A stretch of DNA of 64,000 bases from Cellulomonas sp. NS3. GTDB taxonomy: Bacteria > Actinomycetota > Actinomycetes > Actinomycetales > Cellulomonadaceae. Below the pieces are notes generated by a model. It worked only from the letters and a program-made list of their open reading frames with translations, was not told the DNA's origin and did no database searches. Below are positions 26,314 through 34,279 of the stretch, one piece after another. Location: NCBI RefSeq assembly GCF_024757985.1, contig NZ_CP103289.1:1488001-1552000 (forward strand). Direction: 5' to 3'. Position numbers and translations under genes: made by a program. Positions within the stretch are counted from its first letter, which is position 1. The number at the start of each line of letters is the position of its first letter.

Positions 26314-27567
26314 TCACGCCGGACCGCACACGTCGCTGACCGCGGCGGTCAGCGGGGCGTCCTCGGACGGCTCGGTCACGGGGGGCGCGGGAGCCGTCTC
26401 GGGGACCTCGGGCGCCGTGGTGCCCGGGTCCGCCGGTGCCGTCGCCGCCGGGTCGGCCGGCACCGCCGGGTCGGGGACCTCGGCCGGGACGAGCGGCAGG
26501 TCGGCCGCCATGTTCGCCCAGATCTGGTCCGCCTCCGACGTCCACTCGACGCGGTTCGGGTCGCTCCTGGCGGCCGCGAACGGGATGGTCATGAAGGTGA
26601 TGTTGCCCGTCGAGACGTTCTGGAGGCTGAACGCGAGCCCCGTCATCGCCGGGATCGACGCGAGCTCGGGGTTCGCGGTGACCGAGCTCGTCGCGGCGTT
26701 GAGGAACTGCACGAGCTGCGGCACGTCGGTGAGCAGGCTCTTGGACAGCACCGTCCGCACCGTCGCGCCGAGAAGCTTCTGCTGGCGCACCAGGCGGTCG
26801 GTGTCCGAGCCGTTGCCGAGTCCCTCGCCGGTGCGGGCGCGCGCGTAGGCCAGCGCCGTCGACCCGTCGAGCACCTGCTCGCCCGCCGTGAGGTCGAGCC
26901 CCGCCTTCGACGACCGCATGTCGTTGGGGATGCACATCGGGATCCCGCCGAGCGCGTCGACCATCCCGATGAAGCCGGCGAAGTCGATCACCACGTAGTG
27001 GTGGATGAACACCCCGGTGTTCGACTCGACCGTCTGGATCGTGCACGCCGCCGCGTCGGACGCGAGCCCGGTCTTCTCGGAGCCGATCGAGAACGCCGCG
27101 TTGAACTGCCCGAACTGCGCGCGCGAGGAGGAGCCGTCCGAGCGCGCGCACGCCGGGATGTCGACGAGCGAGTCACGGGGGATCGAGACGAGCTCGACAC
27201 GCGACCGGTCGGCCGAGATGTGCAGCACGATCGTGGTGTCCGAGCGCATGCCCTCGACCGCGCCGCCGATCTCGGCGTTCGCCCCGTCGCGCACGTCCGA
27301 GCCCATCAGCAGGATGTTCACCGCCTGGCCGGCGTTCGGGTCGTCCGGGTCCGGCGTCGGGGTCGGGCGGTCGCCGAGCAGCTCGGTGACGTCCTGGGAC
27401 TGGATGTTGCTCTGCAGCTGGGTGTACGCCGCGGCCATCCCCGAGCCGGCGAACGCGAGCAACGCCGTCGTCGCGAGCGCGATCCCGCGCAGGACGCCGT
27501 GGCTGCCGTGCGTGCGGGCGTGCCGGACCGCGCGGGGGCGCGACGAGGCTGCGTGGCGGATGGTCAC
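26314..27567 (-). CDS. LytR-CpsA-Psr (LCP) family ligase
   Basis: 417 residues: a short basic cytoplasmic tail, a membrane helix (about 25-47), and an LCP domain with GSDVRDG, RSDTTIVLHI, SIPRDSLVDIP, FNAAFS, the HHYVVIDFAGF region and RARTGEGLGNGSDTDR. A Pro/Ala/Thr-rich C-terminal tail follows, ending in SDVCGPA. It is likely to attach cell-wall polysaccharide to peptidoglycan and stands next to the glycopolymer island. GTG at 27567 is six bases after TATCCT (leaderless), which excludes the upstream in-frame starts. Confidence 0.93.
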   Translation of the reverse strand: MTIRHAASSRPRAVRHARTHGSHGVLRGIALATTALLAFAGSGMAAAYTQLQSNIQSQDVTELLGDRPTPTPDPDDPNAGQAVNILLMGSDVRDGANAEIGGAVEGMRSDTTIVLHISADRSRVELVSIPRDSLVDIPACARSDGSSSRAQFGQFNAAFSIGSEKTGLASDAAACTIQTVESNTGVFIHHYVVIDFAGFIGMVDALGGIPMCIPNDMRSSKAGLDLTAGEQVLDGSTALAYARARTGEGLGNGSDTDRLVRQQKLLGATVRTVLSKSLLTDVPQLVQFLNAATSSVTANPELASIPAMTGLAFSLQNVSTGNITFMTIPFAAARSDPNRVEWTSEADQIWANMAADLPLVPAEVPDPAVPADPAATAPADPGTTAPEVPETAPAPPVTEPSEDAPLTAAVSDVCGPA

Positions 27568-27579
27568 CTCAGCAGGATA
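27565..27579 (-). promoter_or_regulatory. Leaderless promoter/start of the first LCP gene
   Basis: On the minus strand TATCCT (27579-27574) lies six bases before GTG at 27567. Confidence 0.6.
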
Positions 27580-27652
27580 GGAGGGCGGTCCGGGGGGAGG
27601 GGGGACCAGCGTGTCGGGCGCGGTGGAGGATCTGTGCAGATGCACTCCCGGG

Positions 27653-27685
27653 GAGGTGGCTCACCGTGGGGCGGGGAGCCACCTC
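27653..27685 (-). terminator. Terminator after rmlB
   Basis: A 10-bp perfect stem (27653-27662 with 27676-27685), extended by near-matching G/C bases outside, lies directly past the rmlB stop. Confidence 0.6.
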
Positions 27686-27692
27686 CTCGGGG

Positions 27693-28769
<1,077 letters not shown>

Positions 28770-29840
28770 TCACGCGCGGTAGCCCCCGGTCGCCCGCTCG
28801 GGCGGGGCGACCAGCAGCGCCTCGACCTGCACGCGGGGCACCCGGGCGCTGCGCCCGATCCGGCGCCGCTTGCGCAGCGTCGGGGGCAGCATGACCGCCG
28901 TCGACGCCAGGACGCGCAGCCGCGTGCGGACGAGCGGCCACGGCTGCGAGCGGCGCACGGCGATCGACGCCGTCGTCAGGACGTAGCGCCCGAGCGCGCG
29001 CAGCGCGAGCGGCCACGTCGCGTCCTTGAGGAGCATGAGCAGCCGGTTGCGGCCGTCGTGGAACCGGAACACCTCGCTGCCCTCGCGGGTCGAGGCGGCG
29101 TGGCGGTGCCGCACGACCGCGTCGGGGCAGTGCTCGACGCGGTACCCGGCGAGCCGGAGCCGCCACGAGAGGTCGGTGTCCTCGTAGTAGAGGAAGAAGT
29201 CCTCGTCGAACGTCCCGACGTCGCGCAGCGCGCTCGTGCGCAGGATCGCCGCGGCACCGCAGAACCCGAAGACCTCGCGCTCGGGCCGGTGCGTCGAGGC
29301 GTCCTCGAGCCACCCGCGGTCGACGCCGAAGCCGTCACGGCGAACCACGTTGCCGGTCGAGTTCACGAGCGTCGTGGTGCCTCGGGCGTCCCGCACGTAC
29401 TCGCCGGACGGGCCCGAGACGCGCGGCTCGTGCTCGTCGGGTCCCGCGGGCCGGAAGCGGTCCGCGAGCAGGACGGTCGCGGTGAGGGCCGCCACCTCGC
29501 GCGGCGCCTGCTGCAGGCCCCGCACGAGCGCGGCCACGAAGCCGGGCTCCGGCACGGCGTCGTTGTTCAGCAGCACGACGTAGGGCGACCGCACGTCGTC
29601 GAGCACGAGGTTGTTGCCGCCCGCGAACCCGGTGTTGACGGCCGAGCGGACCAGGCGCACCTCCGGGTGCGCACGGGCGACCGCGTCCGCCGTGCCGTCC
29701 GCGGAGGCGTTGTCGACGACGACGACCTCGGCGCGCACGCCGTCCAGGTGCTGGCCCGCGAGCCCGTCGAGGCAGTCGAGGACGAGGTCGACGCCGTTGT
29801 ACGTGACGGTGACGACCGTCACGTCGGGCGTGCTGCTCAT
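28770..29840 (-). CDS. Family 2 glycosyltransferase
   Basis: A 356-residue GT-A glycosyltransferase of the rhamnosyltransferase-like group. It opens with VTVVTVTYNG, has VVVDNASADGT, NTGFAGGNN and LLNNDAVP, and the acceptor-side EDTDLSWRLR motif. No signal or clear membrane helix is seen, so it acts at the cytoplasmic face. The ATG at 29840 overlaps the preceding GT4 stop by four bases (29837-29840). WbbL-like rhamnosyl transfer is a reasonable but unproven role. Confidence 0.9.
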   Translation of the reverse strand: MSSTPDVTVVTVTYNGVDLVLDCLDGLAGQHLDGVRAEVVVVDNASADGTADAVARAHPEVRLVRSAVNTGFAGGNNLVLDDVRSPYVVLLNNDAVPEPGFVAALVRGLQQAPREVAALTATVLLADRFRPAGPDEHEPRVSGPSGEYVRDARGTTTLVNSTGNVVRRDGFGVDRGWLEDASTHRPEREVFGFCGAAAILRTSALRDVGTFDEDFFLYYEDTDLSWRLRLAGYRVEHCPDAVVRHRHAASTREGSEVFRFHDGRNRLLMLLKDATWPLALRALGRYVLTTASIAVRRSQPWPLVRTRLRVLASTAVMLPPTLRKRRRIGRSARVPRVQVEALLVAPPERATGGYRA

Positions 29841-30931
29841 GCCGCCAGGTACGCGTCGACGGTCAGGTCGGCGCACCGCGACCAGCTGAAGCGCTCCGCC
29901 CACGCGCGGCGCTCCCGCCGTGACGCGTCGTCGTCGGCGTCGCGCAGCACGGCGCCCAGCGCGTCGGCGAGGGCGTCGGCGTCCTCCGCCGGCGCGGTGC
30001 GCGCGTGGCGTCCGCCGACCTCGAGGAGCGCCGGGGCCCGGGACGTCACGACGGGGCGTCCGGCCGCCAGCGCCTCGACGACGGGCAGCCCGAACCCCTC
30101 GTCGAGCGACGGGAGGACGAGCGCACGCGCCCCCGCGACCAGGGTGCGCAGGTCCGCGTCGGGGAGCCACCCGGTGAGGTGCACCCCGGGCCGGCCGGCG
30201 AGCGACGTGTCCCGGCCCGCCGGCCCGGCGAGGACGAGGTCCGGGGCGTCGGTGTCGTCGGCACGGAGGCGCGCGTGCGCCTCGAGCAGCACCCGCAGGT
30301 TCTTGCGGGGGTCGAGGGAGCCGACGAAGACGAGGTAGTCGTGCGGGAGGGCGCGGTCGTCGAGCCACGTGGCGGACGGCGGCGCGACCTCGAACCACAC
30401 CGGGTCGACGCCGAGCGGGGTCGTGCTGACGCGGTCGGCACCGAGCGAGTAGTGCTCGCGCACCGCGTCGGCGACCGCGTCGCTCGGCACCAGGACGTGC
30501 GCGCCCCGTCGGAGCGCGCGCGGGACCAGCTCGGCGTAGCGCAGGCTGTCCGCGCTCACGGTGCTCGCGTGCAGGGCGTAGGTGAGGTCGTGCACCGTGA
30601 CCACCTCGCGCGCCGCGCGGGTCGGGGGCGAGACGAAGTTGGTCCCGTGGAACACGTCGGTGCGCCCGACGAGCGACTCGACGCGGGGCCGGTCACCGCG
30701 GCTCCAGAGCGCCCGCAGAACACGCGCGGGTACGCGCGGACCGACCTGCCGGACCCCCGCGGGCAGGTCGGTGAGCCGCCCGCCCCGCGCCGTCCAGGTG
30801 GTCACGCGGACCGCGCCCTCCGCCCCCCGCCGGGCGAGCGCCCCGGGGAGCTGGGCGACGAGGTGAGCCGTGTACCGCCCGATCCCGGTGCGCGTGCCCA
30901 GCAGCGGTGTGGCGTCGAGCGTGATCAGCAC
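29837..30931 (-). CDS. Family 4 glycosyltransferase
   Basis: A 364-residue GT-B enzyme. The N-terminal ATPLLGTRTGIGRY loop, FVGSLDPRKNL nucleotide-binding start and the E-x7-E motif PSLDEGFGLPVVEALA are typical of GT4. GTG at 30931 is the first start in the frame. It forms a coupled pair with the following GT2, so both probably act on the same repeat unit. Donor and acceptor are unknown. Confidence 0.9.
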   Translation of the reverse strand: MLITLDATPLLGTRTGIGRYTAHLVAQLPGALARRGAEGAVRVTTWTARGGRLTDLPAGVRQVGPRVPARVLRALWSRGDRPRVESLVGRTDVFHGTNFVSPPTRAAREVVTVHDLTYALHASTVSADSLRYAELVPRALRRGAHVLVPSDAVADAVREHYSLGADRVSTTPLGVDPVWFEVAPPSATWLDDRALPHDYLVFVGSLDPRKNLRVLLEAHARLRADDTDAPDLVLAGPAGRDTSLAGRPGVHLTGWLPDADLRTLVAGARALVLPSLDEGFGLPVVEALAAGRPVVTSRAPALLEVGGRHARTAPAEDADALADALGAVLRDADDDASRRERRAWAERFSWSRCADLTVDAYLAA

Positions 30932-31183
30932 CGGGTGATGGTCTCACGCACCCCGCCCGGGTCCGGTGTCCACCCCCGGCCCGGTGCCGGACGCGACCCG
31001 ACCGAGTGGTCCCCATGCGTCACCCGATGCGCGTATCGTGCGTGTCGCGAGGCAGGGTGTGACAGGCAGCGACGTGCCGACGGGCGGGCACCCGGGGGGG
31101 CGACCGGGCACACCGTGCCGCTGCCCCGGCACAGCACGCACGTGCACCGGGAGCCCCAGCACCCGCTCACCGGAGGCCAGGTC

Positions 31184-32104
31184 ATGCCGACATACGACAC
31201 CGCCGTCGATCCTGCGGCGGAGAACAACTCGCACGCGCTCATGCTCCGCCTCGTCGGCGGCGGCAAGAAGGTGCTCGACGTCGGCTGCGCGACCGGCTAC
31301 CTCGGCCAGGCCTTCATGGCGAACGGCTGCTCCGTCAGCGGCGTCGAGCTCGACCCCGAGGCCGCGGAGCGCGCGGCGAAGATCCTGGACGAGGTCGTCG
31401 TCGCCGACCTCGAGGACGTCGACCTCGTCGGGCACTTCGGGCCGGGGAGCTTCGACGTGGTCGTGTTCGGGGACGTGCTCGAGCACCTGCGCGACCCCGA
31501 GCGGCTGCTCCGCCGCGCCGTCGGGCTCCTCGCGGACCGCGGGTCGGTCGTCATCTCGATCCCCAACGTCGCGCACGCGGACCTGCGGCTCTCGCTCCTG
31601 CAGGGGCGCTGGGAGTACTCGGACCGCGGGCTGCTCGACCGGACCCACGTGCAGTTCTTCACGCGCCGCACGCTCCTCGAGATGCTGCGCCGTGCCGGCC
31701 TGGCCGCCGTCGAGGTCCGGTCCACGGTCGCACCGCCGTTCGGCACCGAGCTCGGGGTCGACCCCGCGGCGCTCCCGGACGGCGTCGTCGACTGGGTCCG
31801 CGCGCAGCCCGACGCGGACGTCTACCAGTTCGTCGTGCGCGCGGTGCGGGACGACGCCGAGGCGGCCGTCGACCGTGTCGTGACCCAGCTCGAGGAGACC
31901 CGTGAGGCGCTGAGCGACGCCGCCGCGGAGCTCGCCGCCAAGGAGGCGGAGGTCGCGCGCCTCGCGGCCGAGCTCGCGCGCAGCGAGGACGCCCGGCAGA
32001 CGGCCGACTCGACGCTCGGCGCCGTCCTGGACAGCCGGTCGATGCGCGCGCTGCGTCGTCCCAAGCAGGTCTACGGGTGGGTGCGCAGCCGCACGGAGCG
32101 CTGA
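31184..32104 (+). CDS. SAM-dependent methyltransferase with C-terminal coiled coil
   Basis: 306 residues. The class I methyltransferase core shows VLDVGCATGYLG (about 30-40), GVELDPEAAERA and a DVLEHLRDPERLL segment. Residues ~225-282 form a heptad-like Glu/Ala/Leu helix (EETREALSDAAAELAAKEAE...), and the protein ends in a basic tail. GGAGG precedes the ATG. It lies directly upstream of wzm-wzt. In E. coli O9a the WbdD methyltransferase/kinase carries a coiled coil that sets chain length for the same exporter type, so a capping role is plausible but inferred. Confidence 0.85.
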   Translation: MPTYDTAVDPAAENNSHALMLRLVGGGKKVLDVGCATGYLGQAFMANGCSVSGVELDPEAAERAAKILDEVVVADLEDVDLVGHFGPGSFDVVVFGDVLEHLRDPERLLRRAVGLLADRGSVVISIPNVAHADLRLSLLQGRWEYSDRGLLDRTHVQFFTRRTLLEMLRRAGLAAVEVRSTVAPPFGTELGVDPAALPDGVVDWVRAQPDADVYQFVVRAVRDDAEAAVDRVVTQLEETREALSDAAAELAAKEAEVARLAAELARSEDARQTADSTLGAVLDSRSMRALRRPKQVYGWVRSRTER

Positions 32105-32133
32105 AGCGGAAGGGGGCACGCGTCCGGTTCGCA

Positions 32134-32148
32134 TAGGATCGGCCCATG
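32134..32148 (+). promoter_or_regulatory. Leaderless promoter/start of a 28-codon ORF before wzm
   Basis: TAGGAT at 32134-32139 is exactly six bases before ATG at 32146. Confidence 0.55.
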
Positions 32149-32232
32149 CTTCCTCGAGACTTCTCCGGGCGTGCGCGCGACCGCGCTGCCTCGACCCCGC
32201 TGACGTCCTCCGGCGCGGCCGACGCCCTGTGA
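32146..32232 (+). CDS. 28-residue ORF translationally coupled to wzm
   Basis: The ATG at 32146 opens a frame of 28 codons (starting MLPRDFSGRARDRAAS) that ends in TGA at 32230-32232, overlapping the wzm GTG (32229) by four bases. It has a leaderless start. It could be a translated leader that delivers ribosomes to wzm, which has no ribosome-binding site of its own, or a small protein. No homology is recognised. Confidence 0.5.
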   Translation: MLPRDFSGRARDRAASTPLTSSGAADAL

Positions 32233-33071
32233 GGGACACGCTCGCGACGCGTCGGACCGCGGAGCTGCTCCGCAACCTGACCATGCGTGAGGTCAAGGGG
32301 CGGTACAAGCGCACGGCGCTCGGCAACCTCTGGTCGCTGATCAACCCGCTCGCGACGATGGCGACGTACACGCTCGTCTTCGGCGTCTTCATGCGGGTCC
32401 AGATCGACCCGAGCCCGACCGGGCTCGACGTGTTCGCGCTGTGGCTCATGTGCGGGCTGATCCCGTGGACGTTCTTCTCGACGGCCGTCTCCACCGGGCT
32501 CACGTCCGTCGTCGCGAACGCGAACCTCGTCAAGAAGGTGTTCTTCCGCCGCGAGGTGCTGGTCGCGTCCTCGGTCTTCGCGCTCGACGTCACGACGATG
32601 GTCGAGTTCGGCGTGCTGATCCTCGCGCTGCTGCTGTTCGGGCAAATGGTGCTGCCGTGGATCCCCGTCGTGCTCGTGCTGCTGGCGCTCCTGACCGCGC
32701 TGGCGCTCGGCCTCGGGCTCATGCTCGCCGTGGCGAACGTCTACTTCCGCGACACCCAGCACTTCGTCGCGATCCTGTTCCAGATCTGGTTCTACGCGAC
32801 GCCGATCATCTACCCGATGCGGCTCGTCGAGGAGGCACAGGTCAAGCTCGACGCGAGGCTCGCCGAGTGGGACCTGTCGTTCCCGCTCGTCCAGCTCTGG
32901 GAGCTCAACCCGCTGCTGCACTTCGTCAACGCGTTCCGCGCGGTGCTGTACGAGGAGTCGTGGCCCTCGTGGGGCGACTGGGCCTGGTGCGTCGGCTCGG
33001 CCGCGGTCGTGCTGCTCGTCGGCTGGCGCGTCTTCCAGAAGTTCGAGCCCCGACTGGCGGAGGAGCTGTGA
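32229..33071 (+). CDS. wzm: Polysaccharide ABC transporter permease (Wzm/TagG-type)
   Basis: A 280-residue ABC-2-type permease with about six membrane helices. The N-terminal amphipathic segment (NLTMREVKGRYKRTALGNLWSLINP) and the FYATPIIYPM region are family hallmarks. With the downstream ATPase it would export a lipid-linked polysaccharide or teichoic acid. The GTG overlaps the stop of a 28-codon ORF, and its own TGA overlaps the wzt start, so the whole run is coupled. Confidence 0.93.
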   Translation: MRDTLATRRTAELLRNLTMREVKGRYKRTALGNLWSLINPLATMATYTLVFGVFMRVQIDPSPTGLDVFALWLMCGLIPWTFFSTAVSTGLTSVVANANLVKKVFFRREVLVASSVFALDVTTMVEFGVLILALLLFGQMVLPWIPVVLVLLALLTALALGLGLMLAVANVYFRDTQHFVAILFQIWFYATPIIYPMRLVEEAQVKLDARLAEWDLSFPLVQLWELNPLLHFVNAFRAVLYEESWPSWGDWAWCVGSAAVVLLVGWRVFQKFEPRLAEEL

Positions 33072-34279
33072 CCCGCTCGATCGTCGTCGACGACGTCTCC
33101 AAGCGCTTCCGCATGTACAAGGAGCGCAACCAGTCCCTCAAGGCCTCGCTCATGCGCGGCCGCCGGGCGAAGTACGACGAGTTCTGGGCGCTGCGCAACG
33201 TGGGGTTCGAGATCCCGACGGGGTCGACGTTCGGCCTCATCGGCGAGAACGGCTCGGGCAAGTCGACGCTCCTGAAGTGCCTCGCCCGCATCCTGGTGCC
33301 CGACACCGGCTCGGTCGAGGTCACCGGCTCCGTCGCCGCGCTGCTCGAGCTGGGCTCGGGCTTCCACCCGGAGCTCACGGGCCGCGAGAACGTCTACCTC
33401 AACGGCTCGATCCTCGGGCTCAGCAAGAAGGGGATCGACGCGCGGTTCGACGAGATCGTCGACTTCGCGGGCATCGAGCAGTTCATCGACCAGCCCGTGA
33501 AGAACTACTCGTCGGGCATGTACGTGCGCCTCGGCTTCTCCGTCGCGATCAACGTCGACCCGGACATCCTGCTGGTCGACGAGGTGCTCGCGGTCGGTGA
33601 CGCGGCGTTCCAGGCGAAGTGCATGGAGAAGTTCGCCGACTTCCGCGCCGCCGGCAAGACGGTCGTCATCGTCAGCCACGCCATGGGCACCATGCGCACC
33701 ATGTGCGACCACGTCGCGTGGCTCGACCACGGTCGGCTCGTGAGCGCGGGGCCCGCGATGGCCCTCGTCGACGACTACCTGGACGAGACCCGCACCGACC
33801 GGGTCGAGGTCGCCCCCGACGAGGAGCGCGAGCAGGGCCGCCACGGCAGCGGCGAGGCGGTCGTCGAGCGCGTCGAGCTGCTCGACGGCGCGGGCCGGGC
33901 GACCACGTCGGTGCGCACCGGCGACTCCATGACGTTCCGGGTCCACTACACGGCGCACAGCCCGATCGAGCGGCCCGTGTTCGGGCTCGCCCTCGAGAAC
34001 ATCGACGGCGTGTACGTGTGGGCCCTGCACACGCGCGACGCCGGGCTCGAGATCGCGTCCATCGACGGCTCGGGGTACATCGACTGCACGGTGCCGCGCG
34101 TGCCGCTGCAGCCGGGCACGTTCGACCTGGTCGCGTCGGTCGTGGACTGGACGACGCAGCACACGTACGACCTGCGCAAGCGCACGGTGAGGTTCGACGT
34201 CGAGGCGGGAAGCCCTCGCGAGTCCGGCGGGATCGTGGCGATGGGGGCCGACTGGTCCCCGGTCAAGGGGGAGAAGTGA
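33068..34279 (+). CDS. wzt: Polysaccharide ABC transporter ATPase with C-terminal carbohydrate-binding-type domain (Wzt)
   Basis: 403 residues. The ATPase domain (about 1-245) has Walker A GENGSGKST (59-67), the Wzt/TagH-type region LELGSGFHPELTGRENVYLNG, signature YSSGMYVRLGF and Walker B ILLVDEVLAVGD. Residues ~265-403 form a beta-rich domain resembling the Wzt C-terminal domain, which binds the chain end of a finished polymer (PVFGLALENIDGVYVWALHT is characteristic). GTG at 33068 overlaps the wzm stop. The extra domain implies that the exported chain carries a recognisable cap. Confidence 0.92.
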   Translation: MTRSIVVDDVSKRFRMYKERNQSLKASLMRGRRAKYDEFWALRNVGFEIPTGSTFGLIGENGSGKSTLLKCLARILVPDTGSVEVTGSVAALLELGSGFHPELTGRENVYLNGSILGLSKKGIDARFDEIVDFAGIEQFIDQPVKNYSSGMYVRLGFSVAINVDPDILLVDEVLAVGDAAFQAKCMEKFADFRAAGKTVVIVSHAMGTMRTMCDHVAWLDHGRLVSAGPAMALVDDYLDETRTDRVEVAPDEEREQGRHGSGEAVVERVELLDGAGRATTSVRTGDSMTFRVHYTAHSPIERPVFGLALENIDGVYVWALHTRDAGLEIASIDGSGYIDCTVPRVPLQPGTFDLVASVVDWTTQHTYDLRKRTVRFDVEAGSPRESGGIVAMGADWSPVKGEK

